Assembly: GCF_011250515.1 (NCBI RefSeq)
Contig: NZ_JAANOP010000008.1
Location: forward strand, 30,087-94,086
DNA from: Aquirufa ecclesiirivi
GTDB taxonomy: Bacteria > Bacteroidota > Bacteroidia > Cytophagales > Spirosomataceae
Length of the DNA stretch: 64,000 nt
Direction: 5' to 3'
Made by a program: the position numbers and the translations under genes. A model generated the notes under the pieces. It made no database searches and was not told where the DNA came from. It worked only from the letters and a program-made list of their open reading frames with translations. This document shows positions 55,460 to 62,572 of this stretch, piece after piece. Within the stretch, counting starts at the first letter, position 1. Every line of letters begins with the position of its first letter.

Positions 55460-55467
55460 TAAACAAT

Positions 55468-55887
55468 ATGAAATATTTAGCTCTAACATTTCTGATATCC
55501 ATTTCACTTACTTCTTTTGCCAAAACAGGAGAAGGAGATGGAATTGAGTTTTTTCATGGTTCCTTCAAGCAAGCATTAGCGAAGGCGAAGAAAGAAAATA
55601 AATTAATCTTTTTTGATGCCTATACTTCTTGGTGTGGACCATGCAAGGTATTGAAAACCAAAGTATTTCCTGACAAAGAATTGGGAGAATACATGAATGC
55701 TAAATTCATTTCCATTGGAGTGGATATGGAAGCAGGAGAAGGCCCACAGTTGGCCAATATGTATCCTGTAGAGGGATATCCTACTTTGATGTTCATGGAT
55801 GCTGCTGGTAAAGTAAAAAAGAAGGTATTGGGATTACCTAGAGGTGGTGCTAAAGAGTTGTTAACGGTAGCCAAATCTGTCAAATAA
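55468..55887 (+). CDS. Periplasmic thioredoxin-family protein
   Basis: A 139-residue secreted thiol-disulfide protein. The signal peptide (1-18, MKYLALTFLISISLTSFA) precedes a thioredoxin fold with the active site WCGPC near residue 56 and the cis-proline loop VEGYPTLMF. The type resembles the thioredoxin-like/DUF255-like proteins of Bacteroidota that keep periplasmic thiols reduced. Its 5' region contains the 7-bp microsatellite, with no consensus promoter visible. A strong terminator follows. Confidence 0.88.
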   Translation: MKYLALTFLISISLTSFAKTGEGDGIEFFHGSFKQALAKAKKENKLIFFDAYTSWCGPCKVLKTKVFPDKELGEYMNAKFISIGVDMEAGEGPQLANMYPVEGYPTLMFMDAAGKVKKKVLGLPRGGAKELLTVAKSVK

Positions 55888-55903
55888 ATTATTCGTCATT
55901 CAT

Positions 55904-55943
55904 AAAAAAGGCCGTCATTCGTCAGGAGTGATGGCCTTTTTTT
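55904..55943 (+). terminator. Terminator after the thioredoxin gene
   Basis: AAAAAGGCCGTCAT / GTGATGGCCTTTTTTT, near-perfect stem with one G-T pair and a T run. Confidence 0.85.
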
Positions 55944-56092
55944 ATTCTAATGGTATGTTGAATGTAGAATTCAGAAGTCTATCCCTACGAAAGTTGGGGA
56001 TCATGCTGTTCGAATTCTATGGTTAAAACAAGTAGTTTTCTATGAAAATATTCTGGTGATCAGCATGACTCTTCGGAGAACAGCTGATGATG

Positions 56093-56115
56093 TTGGCTTC
56101 GAGAGCCTCAGCCAA
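56093..56115 (-). repeat. Single inverted copy of the 23-bp array palindrome
   Basis: TTGGCTTCGAGAGCCTCAGCCAA, the reverse complement of the element that opens each unit of the array at 56169. Confidence 0.85.
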
Positions 56116-56168
56116 CAGTTAATTTCTGTCGTAAGTCACAACTATTCTATTTACACCAAGAGGATGAG

Positions 56169-56583
56169 TTGGCTGAGGCTCTCGAAGCCAAATTTTGATT
56201 TACACCAAGAGGATGAGTTGGCTGAGGCTCCCGAAGCCAAATTTGAATTACACCAAGTGGATGAGTTGGCTGAGGCTCCCGAAGCCAACATTTTGATTTA
56301 CACCAAGAGGTTGTTTTGGCTGAGGCTCTCGAAGCCAAATTTGAATTACACCAAGTGGATGAGTTGGCTGAGGTTCTCGAAGCCAAATTTGATTTAAACC
56401 AAGTGGATGAGTTGGCTGAGGCTCCCGAAGCCAAATTTGAATTACACCAAGTGGATGAGTTGGCTGAGGCTCCCGAAGCCAAATTTGAATTACACCAAGT
56501 GGATGAGTTGGCTGAGGCTCCCGAAGCCAACATTTTGATTTACACCAAGAGGTTGTGTTGGCTGAGGTTCTCGAAGCCAACAT
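56169..56583 (+). repeat. Tandem array, nine units of 48-50 bp
   Basis: Units start at 56169, 56218, 56266, 56316, 56364, 56412, 56460, 56508 and 56558. Each opens with a 23-bp hairpin TTGGCTGAGGCTCTCGAAGCCAA or a one- or two-base variant, then 25-27 nt of ATTTGAATTACACCAAGTGGATGAG type. Two units (third and eighth) carry a variant spacer with ATTTTGATTTACACCAAGAGG and are 50 bp long, showing a 242-bp higher-order duplication. Since unit lengths of 49 and 50 break the frame, the array is not a coding repeat. Spacers are near-identical, so it is not CRISPR. Confidence 0.95.
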
Positions 56584-56615
56584 TTAACATGAGATTACAA
56601 ATCCATATTATCTGT

Positions 56616-56637
56616 CATTCTATATTGAGAGGTTAAT
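56616..56637 (+). repeat. Flanking direct repeat, left copy
   Basis: CATTCTATATTGAGAGGTTAAT matches 57149-57170 at 20 of 22 positions, 14 of them consecutive. Confidence 0.8.
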
Positions 56638-56649
56638 CCTACGAAAGAT

Positions 56650-57120
56650 GGTAACGAAGCATGAGCGAAGCAGAAGGCGGATATTTGACCTTGCGCAAGG
56701 GCTATGTGCGTTTGCGTCAAAGATTAAAGCCGTATGCGGAGTGAGCATCGGTTCCGCGAAGCGGAATTCGAGGTGGATTAACCGACCTTTCTACATTTTT
56801 TTTGTTTCTTTTTTTATGAAAAAAAAGAAAGACCAAAGAAAGTTAAGCTCCAGAAAAAGTGGTGAATTAATATATATCATACTTTTAAATTAAAATCAAG
56901 CACTTTTTCGTTTCATCATTTCATATGGATTTTCTTTTTTTGAAAAAAAAGAAACAAAAAAACTTCTTTTTTTGTCGTTCAGCCAAGGCGAATTCCGCTT
57001 TGCGGAACCGTGAATCACTTCGCTATCGCCTATATTTTTGACGCCAACGCACATCGCCTATGCTGAGGTCAAAATCTCGTCTACCGCTGCGTTCATCACC
57101 TTTCGCTGGGCTGCACGACA
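56650..57120. repeat. Large imperfect inverted repeat (about 470 bp)
   Basis: Arm 1 (about 56650-56870) and arm 2 (about 56890-57120, reversed) share ATGTGCGTTTGCGTCAA (56704-56720, versus 57038-57054 reversed), GGTTCCGCGAAGCGGAATTCG (split; 56750-56770 versus 56989-57010), long T-rich/A-rich runs, and GAAAAAGTG near the centre. Arms differ by substitutions and small gaps. It has the form of two copies of one dispersed element in head-to-head orientation or a MITE-like palindrome. No transposase is present. Confidence 0.75.
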
Positions 57121-57148
57121 TAGTTTTCTATTATAATGCTACACTCTT

Positions 57149-57170
57149 CATTTTACATTGAGAGGTTAAT
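57149..57170 (+). repeat. Flanking direct repeat, right copy
   Basis: CATTTTACATTGAGAGGTTAAT, partner of 56616-56637, placed just outside the inverted repeat. Confidence 0.8.
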
Positions 57171-57238
57171 GAAGAATGTAGAATTCAAAAATTAATAAAA
57201 CGGTCAACGTCATTCAGGCATTCATCCTTTATAATTTC

Positions 57239-58054
57239 CTATATAATTCCTTTCTCCTCCGCCTCATTTTTTACATCCCGAATCTCAACTGCTTTGGTAG
57301 ATTTCTTACGCATTTTGATGTTGATAAATTCAACAAATAGCGAGAAAGCAATAGCGAAGTACAAATAGCCTTTCGGGATTTGGCCAATGCTATTTCCTAG
57401 GATGATGAATTCTGAGTCGTGGCTAGCTTCTGCGATGAGCATAAAACCGATCATAATTAAGAAGGAAAGGCCTAAAACCTGCAAGGAAGGGTGTTGGTTC
57501 ACGAATCGACCGACAGGGCCTGAGAAGCCCATCATGATGAAGATGGAAATAATCACTGCGGTAATCATGATCACGATTTCATTGGTCAGTCCGATGGCCG
57601 TTAATACCGAGTCGATGGAAAAGACCAAATCAATCAGTGCAATTTGGGTTACGACCTGAGCAAATTTGGCTTTGATACTTTTAGGCTTTCCATCCGCATG
57701 ATGCTCTTCCCCTTCAAGTTTTTGGAATATTTCATTGGTGGCTTTATACAAAAGGAAGAGACCACCTACAAACAGAATGATGGCTTGTCCGGTTGGGGCT
57801 ACAGAAAGCCAGTCGGAACTAAAGTGCCAAAATGGTTTTTGTAGGGAGATTAAATAAGATAGTCCGAGCAAGAGCATGACACGGAAAGCCATGGCGAGGA
57901 TAAGTCCTAGGTTACGTGCTTTGGCTTGTTGGTCTTCGGGAAGTTTATGGGCGGTTAGGGAGATGAAGATGATATTATCAATACCTAATACGACCTCTAA
58001 AAATGTCAGAGTTAATAGGCTAAGTAGTCCGTTGATTGAAAAAAGGTGATCCAT
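57239..58054 (-). CDS. TerC-family integral membrane protein
   Basis: A 271-residue inner-membrane protein with about seven hydrophobic segments. The family start is TLTFLEVVLGIDNIIFISL, where the acidic E and D within the first helix are conserved, and the second repeat has ALIDLVFSIDSVLTAIGLT. TerC/Alx/YkoY proteins are implicated in metal ion export, notably manganese, and protection of the secretion machinery. I see no yybP-ykoY riboswitch upstream. The C-terminus is charged (KNEAEEKGII). Single-gene unit next to the repeat region. Confidence 0.9.
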   Translation of the reverse strand: MDHLFSINGLLSLLTLTFLEVVLGIDNIIFISLTAHKLPEDQQAKARNLGLILAMAFRVMLLLGLSYLISLQKPFWHFSSDWLSVAPTGQAIILFVGGLFLLYKATNEIFQKLEGEEHHADGKPKSIKAKFAQVVTQIALIDLVFSIDSVLTAIGLTNEIVIMITAVIISIFIMMGFSGPVGRFVNQHPSLQVLGLSFLIMIGFMLIAEASHDSEFIILGNSIGQIPKGYLYFAIAFSLFVEFINIKMRKKSTKAVEIRDVKNEAEEKGII

Positions 58055-58153
58055 GTGCTATTTTTTATGAATGCAAAGATGCTGGCTTTCTGCGAGATAG
58101 CCAACAATTAATAAAAGGTTGGAAAAATTTCTACATTTTTTTCAGAACAGCAC

Positions 58154-58184
58154 TTGCAAAAAGCAGAAAAAACACGGATATTTG
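58154..58184 (+). promoter_or_regulatory. Promoter of tRNA-Val
   Basis: TTG at 58154-58156, 20 nt, then GATATTTG (one mismatch to TAnnTTTG) at 58177-58184, 20 nt before the tRNA. Confidence 0.6.
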
Positions 58185-58204
58185 CAAACCAATTCAACGG
58201 AAAG

Positions 58205-58279
58205 GGTCTTATAGCTCAGCTGGTTCAGAGCACCTGCCTTACAAGCAGGGGGTCCTAGGTTCGAATCCTAGTGGGACCA
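58205..58279 (+). tRNA. tRNA-Val (anticodon UAC)
   Basis: Folded by eye: acceptor GGTCTTA pairs with TGGGACC (with G-U pairs), D-arm GCTC/GAGC, anticodon stem CCTGC/GCAGG with loop CTTACAA (anticodon TAC), T-arm CTAGG/CCTAG with TTCGAAT. The discriminator is A and CCA is not encoded. A terminator follows directly. The AT-rich island begins just after its 3' end, a frequent integration site, but no second copy of the tRNA 3' end is seen in the window. Confidence 0.95.
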
Positions 58280-58280
58280 C

Positions 58281-58312
58281 AGAAACCACCTCATACGGGG
58301 TGGTTTCTTTTA
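58281..58312 (+). terminator. Terminator after tRNA-Val
   Basis: AGAAACCACC / GGTGGTTTCT stem followed by T-rich sequence. Confidence 0.88.
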
Positions 58313-58399
58313 TTTTACGGCAATGGTAGCAAATCAAGTAGCACGTGAGGGGATTTTAGATTGCCGTTTGTTTAAAAAAAAACAAAATCTAAATTAGAA
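58313..58399. other. Short spacer with inverted repeat between tRNA and island
   Basis: ACGGCAAT at 58317-58324 and ATTGCCGT at 58360-58367 form an 8-bp inverted repeat. The adjacent nine-A run (a T run on the minus strand) may help to end the DUF3800 transcript. No recombinase core site can be defined. Confidence 0.35.
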
Positions 58400-59569
58400 T
58401 CAATCCATTTCAGGCTTATTCAAGTTATAAATTATTCTTTTGAGAACATTAACCTCAAGTTCATCCAAGGGAATGAAATCACCTGTTGTTTTACCTTTAA
58501 AAATATTATTTGCTATTTCTACTTTATGAAGCATAGGTAATACATATTTCATATAATGTGAAAAGTAATTTAATATGTCTGTCTTTGACGATGCTAATTT
58601 ATAACCACTTTTACCCCTTAAAGTAACAACCATAATCCCTTTGTAACGTATATCTCGTATATATCTTCTTAATTGCTCTGATGTAATTTTCTCACCAGTG
58701 TTACGAAATACAAATGGAATTAGTTCATAAGTTTCAACTAATTTGAACGGCGCAATTTTTTGATAAAAAAGTAAATGTTCTAGAATACTATTCAATGTCT
58801 TATCAGAGCTTTCATTCAATAAAGCCTCTCCGTCATTTTGAACAATTTTGTAAATTTCCTTATCTATTTTTTCATCATTTTTATCATTTTCATATACAAT
58901 ATTGTTTTGGGATGAATTTGGATAGATAAATGGTTTGATAAGCTTGGGAGAAATAATATCATAAAGCTCTTCCCATCTTTGGTGTTTATGAGAACTTGAA
59001 AAAATTCGACCTAATGAACCAGATAAAACATCTGCAATTTGAATCAAAGGCTCCTCATCATCAGTACACATTTTATATGTATACTCATTAAAGAGTGTAC
59101 TTGGATTTTTCTTTTGAAGGTATTTTTGCATTCCAATTGCATATTCATCACTTATGATATTATGCATAAAGACTGAGTAGTTATTGTAATTTTTAGCAAT
59201 TTGTTCAAGAAAGATTCTTTGAAAAAATTTATAAAATACTTCCTTAAATTTCAGCCCATCACTTTCTAAACTTAACTTATCTACAATTAGACAATAGATT
59301 GCACAATCCAATTCATCGCAAATTGCTTTTACTACATCAAGCCTTTTTTGAAAATTATTCTTATCTCTTAGGGCTTTTGAACTTGATTTGAGCTTTTGTG
59401 AAGACAAGTATTTTTTACTGATTTCTTCTCTTAGGCTTAAAGCATTTTGAAGATTTGATTCTTTGATTGCAATTGCCGTATAAATAAAATGAGAGATTAA
59501 CTGTGGATCAGCCTTATTTAGACTGTGGGTACCAAATTCATCACCGAATATTAAAATCCTTTCTTCCAT
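58400..59569 (-). CDS. DUF3800-like protein with C-terminal winged-helix region
   Basis: Residues about 1-215 match DUF3800: the N-terminal strand ILIFGDEFGTHS (family DESG motif, with Phe in place of Ser), a middle CAIYCLIVDKLSL strand and the late LIQIADVLSGSLGR with the conserved Asp. This fold is RNase H-like, so nuclease activity is possible. Residues about 225-389 are an acidic linker and a region that looks like a winged helix (KITSEQLRRYIRDIRYKG ... VTLRGKSGYKLAS). The frame opens at 59593; the ATG at 59569 places the first strand correctly. It is AT-rich compared with the core genes and follows the GNAT/HTH pair on the same strand. Confidence 0.65.
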   Translation of the reverse strand: MEERILIFGDEFGTHSLNKADPQLISHFIYTAIAIKESNLQNALSLREEISKKYLSSQKLKSSSKALRDKNNFQKRLDVVKAICDELDCAIYCLIVDKLSLESDGLKFKEVFYKFFQRIFLEQIAKNYNNYSVFMHNIISDEYAIGMQKYLQKKNPSTLFNEYTYKMCTDDEEPLIQIADVLSGSLGRIFSSSHKHQRWEELYDIISPKLIKPFIYPNSSQNNIVYENDKNDEKIDKEIYKIVQNDGEALLNESSDKTLNSILEHLLFYQKIAPFKLVETYELIPFVFRNTGEKITSEQLRRYIRDIRYKGIMVVTLRGKSGYKLASSKTDILNYFSHYMKYVLPMLHKVEIANNIFKGKTTGDFIPLDELEVNVLKRIIYNLNKPEMD

Positions 59570-59641
59570 ATGTAAGTACCCCCTTTTTGACATTTAAATA
59601 TGTAGAAATTGGGTCATTAAGCACTTTTTCTTTCCTTTCGA

Positions 59642-59659
59642 TGGGAGTTGAACTTCCCA
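59642..59659. repeat. Near-perfect palindrome between DUF3800 and HTH genes
   Basis: TGGGAGTTGAACTTCCCA lies in the 145-nt gap upstream of the DUF3800 gene. It could be an operator for the HTH protein or a weak terminator; no T run follows. Confidence 0.35.
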
Positions 59660-59714
59660 ATGGGACTATCTCAAAAAGCTTTAATCGTTAGCACATTCCA
59701 AAAACTTAATTATC

Positions 59715-60242
59715 TCAAACTTCATGTAATTCAAAATTCAGGCGATTTTTTACATGTTTATTTTGCTTTTGCTTAAATGCAATATTTGACTGAAGTTCAT
59801 GTTCTTTTTCTTTCTCTAAAACTCGATACCAACTGATTGCAGGAATCATGGAATTAGAATGAAGCTCTAACCGCACTATTGTTTTTTCATTTGGCAATCG
59901 GCGCCTATTCAATATCAGACTTAGTTCAGCCTCTTTTAAATCAATGTCATTAGCGAAATTTTTATTAACCTTGTATTTCAACCTTATATATTTCCTCAGA
60001 AATGATGCAAATGATAACTCATGATCGAAGATTTCTGATTTAGCATAATCTTCCATTAAAAAACGCAATTGCAATACTAGAGCATATAATTCCTGACCCC
60101 CTGAGATTCTTTCTCTATTTTTTCTACGAGCTTCAGCCAGTTCTAAATCAGCTGATTTTCTTTCCTCTGGAGTTAGACTACTTTCAAATACATAAGAGTC
60201 AGCCAACTCGTCTAACGTAAACTTATTTTTCTTAGATTTCAT
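59715..60242 (-). CDS. HTH protein, possible antitoxin of a GNAT/HTH pair
   Basis: A 175-residue, charged, soluble protein. The middle (about 95-135) reads like an Xre-type helix-turn-helix: FANDIDLKEAELSLILNRRRLPNEKTI (split), where LILNRRRLP resembles the recognition-helix end ('ilNgkr.ps.k') of HigA-like antitoxins, followed by RLELHSNSMIPAISW. The N-terminal 70 residues are helical and acidic. Its ATG overlaps the stop of the preceding GNAT-like gene (ATGA), so the two are made together. I do not recognise the full-length family; antitoxin role is inference from size, HTH and coupling. Confidence 0.55.
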   Translation of the reverse strand: MKSKKNKFTLDELADSYVFESSLTPEERKSADLELAEARRKNRERISGGQELYALVLQLRFLMEDYAKSEIFDHELSFASFLRKYIRLKYKVNKNFANDIDLKEAELSLILNRRRLPNEKTIVRLELHSNSMIPAISWYRVLEKEKEHELQSNIAFKQKQNKHVKNRLNFELHEV

Positions 60243-60703
60243 ACCTTATATTTAATTAAAAGATTAATCAGAGAATTTGATGCTAAGTAAATTTGCCTAC
60301 CAGCATCTAACATCCCATATTTGCTCATATAATGATTTTTCAATTTAGTCTTTGGTATTAATGAAACACAAGCATCAGCACCAAACAATTTAATAGCTTC
60401 GCGACATGCAAAAGCTATTAAATTTCCTGCTATTCGATCAAAAATTTTATTTTTACGTGTATTTGCAATTGAACAAGCTAATAACACAATTTCAATTCTC
60501 TTTTCAGCAGTATATACTTTCATTGACATGAGACCTAGAATTTCTTCGCTTTCAATAAGTCTAAGTTTATATACATCATTTTCCTTTTGTTTTTTCCAGT
60601 TAAAATGATACTTAGATTTTGTAATTTCCTTGTAATCTGAATCTTGTAATCGCTCAACAACAATTTCCTTAATCTCACCACTTTTAACAATTACTACATC
60701 CAT
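60239..60703 (-). CDS. GNAT-like protein, possible toxin of a GNAT/HTH pair
   Basis: A 154-residue protein with a GNAT-like second half: strand IEIVLLACSIAN, then KIFDRIAGNLIAFACREAIKLFG in the place of the acetyl-CoA helix (its Gly-rich loop is degenerate), strand CVSLIPKT and the KLKNHYMSKYGMLDAG segment, which matches the common GNAT end '..HYxxxGF'. Small GNAT proteins paired with a DNA-binding partner are known toxins that acetylate aminoacyl-tRNA (AtaT, TacT), though those partners are ribbon-helix-helix. Here it precedes an HTH gene with a 4-nt overlap. An ordinary acetyltransferase remains possible. Confidence 0.5.
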   Translation of the reverse strand: MDVVIVKSGEIKEIVVERLQDSDYKEITKSKYHFNWKKQKENDVYKLRLIESEEILGLMSMKVYTAEKRIEIVLLACSIANTRKNKIFDRIAGNLIAFACREAIKLFGADACVSLIPKTKLKNHYMSKYGMLDAGRQIYLASNSLINLLIKYKV

Positions 60704-60810
60704 GATATAAATATACTAAAATAATTAACAAATATGTAAATTTTTAATGTAAAGCCAAAGTTCTTTTACAGGTTTAAAATAAGGTATTACTCTAGAGTGT
60801 ATATCACAAT

Positions 60811-62097
60811 TTAATAAACCAAACTCACCTCCATCGCCCTAACCTTATTAATCACCCCTGTCAAAGCATTCTTATTATTGTGTTTCAAATAGATTTCCAA
60901 GGTCTTAATAGACTTATGGCCTGTAATCAAACAAACTGTACTCAAATCAATACCCAACTCAGTTACCAACATGGTTGCCAAAGTCCTTCGAGCACAATGA
61001 AGAACCAATAACTGATACCGCTTTACGTTCTCCTTTATCACCTCTCCCCCTTTAGTATATTTAATCTGAATCGAACGATTAAGACCAGGGACCATCTTAC
61101 CTATTACTTTAATGGACTCATTCAACTTTTGTTCTTTGATCATCCTTGGGAAACGTCCATTGTACTTGTCCAAAATCCTTTTAGCCATGGGGAAAATCGG
61201 AATGTGAATCTCAGAATCTGTCTTTTCATTATGAAGGGTAATAACCTCTTGACTACTCCTATCAAATGAATTGAATTGAGAAAAATCTGAAATCCGAAGT
61301 CCAGTCCAACACAGAACCAAAAACTGGTCACGTACTAACTCTAAATGAGGGTTATCCGACAGATGCAAATCATATAAATCCTGAAGTTCCTGTTTATCCA
61401 ACGCAATGCTTGTGGAAGGCTCCTTGGGTATCTTTATATTGAATTTTATAAATGGGTTTTGAGGTAGAATACCACGTTTGGAATACAAAGAGATAAAAGT
61501 TTTCAGATTCTTTAATCTATCACCCACTGTATTCAATCGTAATTTCTCCACGTTAGTCAGGTAGTTTTCAAAACTCAATACAAACTCCCGAGTCACGATT
61601 TCAACATTAGTAATACCTTTCTTCCGAAACTTTTCGAACCTCTCAAATGCTCGAATCATGGACTCATAGTTGTCGATAGTTCCTCGTTCATATTTTTTAC
61701 CATTGTTCAACTCCACTCCTGTCTCACGCTCCTTGATTGTCTTCCAAATCATTGGAATCATCAAAATGGTATTCTTGGGTTTGAAGTACTCCTCCAACTT
61801 TGTATCGGACTTCAAATAGGTAACAATATCTTCTTTGGTTGGATTGGACTCATTCATTCGTCTGAATTCACGATAAAATCTATCAACCTTGTTTTGAAAC
61901 TCGTTCAAGTCATTTTGGATATAAAAATTCTCGTGTTTACCCCTAGTGACTTTCATTCCACCATTTTCCCACTCTTTGGGGCTTACCTGTAAATTCGGTA
62001 AGGTCAATACTATTCTCGTCATACCACCATAGTTAATTGATACACCAATGGATGACTTTTCTTTGGTTTTTGACTTGATGAAGAAGGTAACGGACAT
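60811..62097 (-). CDS. Tyrosine recombinase (integrase)
   Basis: A 428-residue site-specific recombinase. It has the Bacteroidota-type arm-binding start (FFIKSKTKEKSSIGVSIN), a SAM-like core-binding domain (about 120-210) and a catalytic domain with the first Arg in CWTGLRISDF, HxxR as HCARRTLATM, GHKSIKTLEIYL with the His and the nucleophile Tyr. All catalytic positions are intact, so it is probably active. It overlaps the upstream HTH gene by one base (TAATG). It marks an integrated element whose ends are not both in the window. Confidence 0.92.
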   Translation of the reverse strand: MSVTFFIKSKTKEKSSIGVSINYGGMTRIVLTLPNLQVSPKEWENGGMKVTRGKHENFYIQNDLNEFQNKVDRFYREFRRMNESNPTKEDIVTYLKSDTKLEEYFKPKNTILMIPMIWKTIKERETGVELNNGKKYERGTIDNYESMIRAFERFEKFRKKGITNVEIVTREFVLSFENYLTNVEKLRLNTVGDRLKNLKTFISLYSKRGILPQNPFIKFNIKIPKEPSTSIALDKQELQDLYDLHLSDNPHLELVRDQFLVLCWTGLRISDFSQFNSFDRSSQEVITLHNEKTDSEIHIPIFPMAKRILDKYNGRFPRMIKEQKLNESIKVIGKMVPGLNRSIQIKYTKGGEVIKENVKRYQLLVLHCARRTLATMLVTELGIDLSTVCLITGHKSIKTLEIYLKHNNKNALTGVINKVRAMEVSLVY

Positions 62098-62393
62098 TAT
62101 GCTACTTGTTTAAAGGATACTTGTTTTTTATTAAATAATCGGTCTATTTCTTTTGAGGAGATTAATACTTTACGTCCTACTCCTTTATTGGTCAACAGTC
62201 CCTGTTCAATGTATTTACTAACAGTGTTGGGTCTTACTCCAAGTATATCAGCTGTTTCATCACGAGTATAAATCACCTCTGGTGTATTGAAACGTTGAAG
62301 TAGTTCATCAAACTTTTTATCCAGCAATTCTTCTAATACATATTCTAATTGTTTTGAATCTATTTGGTAGATTGGCCTTTCTTGGAAATTCAT
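62097..62393 (-). CDS. Excisionase-like helix-turn-helix protein
   Basis: A 98-residue DNA-binding protein with a MerR/Xis-like winged HTH at about 40-85: YTRDETADILGVRPNTVSKYIEQGLL (split) followed by GRKVLISSKEIDRLF. Such proteins sit next to integrases in Bacteroidota mobile elements and direct excision. It is joined to the integrase by a one-base stop/start overlap, so they form a module. Confidence 0.85.
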   Translation of the reverse strand: MNFQERPIYQIDSKQLEYVLEELLDKKFDELLQRFNTPEVIYTRDETADILGVRPNTVSKYIEQGLLTNKGVGRKVLISSKEIDRLFNKKQVSFKQVA

Positions 62394-62408
62394 TATTGTA
62401 GAGTTAAA

Positions 62409-62447
62409 AAAAAGGACCTAGCTAGGCTAAGCCCTTTTTAGTGAAAA
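62409..62447 (-). terminator. Possible terminator or leader hairpin upstream of the excisionase gene
   Basis: On the minus strand AAAAAGGGCTTAGCC... TAGGTCCTTTTTTTTT gives an imperfect stem ending in a T run, just before the ATG at 62393. It may end the methyltransferase transcript. Confidence 0.4.
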
Positions 62448-62572
62448 AACAAATAAACTATACTCATTTTCGCTTTTTAGGCACACAAATCCCCCTACCC
62501 ATCTTTTTGATGAGGATTTCAATATTCAAGATTTAATCTTTGGATATCTAAATCACGGTGATGTGGTGATTT

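Larger units (their letters stand above)
55944..57238. repeat. Non-coding repeat region (about 1.3 kb)
   Basis: No convincing gene lies in this stretch. Open frames here are by-products of repeats. Contents in order: GAATGTAGAATTCA words near 55964, an inverted copy of a 23-bp palindrome at 56093, the nine-unit array at 56169-56583, near-identical 22-bp direct repeats at 56616 and 57149, and between them a large inverted repeat at about 56650-57120. Confidence 0.8.

Noticed and set aside
56169..56583. CRISPR array
   Set aside because: Regular 48-50 bp period with palindromic 23-bp repeats looks CRISPR-like, but the spacers are nearly identical to each other and no cas genes are present.
56147..56636. 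Repeat proteins read from the array (16-residue ELAEAPEAKFELHQVD-type repeats on one strand, Ser/Ala/Asn-rich repeats on the other)
   Set aside because: Frames are open on both strands only because most units are 48 bp. Units of 49 and 50 bp shift the frame, different units encode different peptides, and no start with promoter or domain was found.
56648..56893. 81-residue plus-strand ORF inside the inverted repeat
   Set aside because: It lies fully in one arm of the repeat, ends in a poly-Lys low-complexity stretch, and has no recognisable features.
57239..58204. Manganese (yybP-ykoY) riboswitch upstream of the TerC-family gene
   Set aside because: The leader contains no recognisable paired elements of that riboswitch.
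58205..58279. tRNA-Val as proven attachment site of the mobile element
   Set aside because: Position is suggestive, but the integrase is 2.5 kb away and no duplicated tRNA 3' end is visible within the window.
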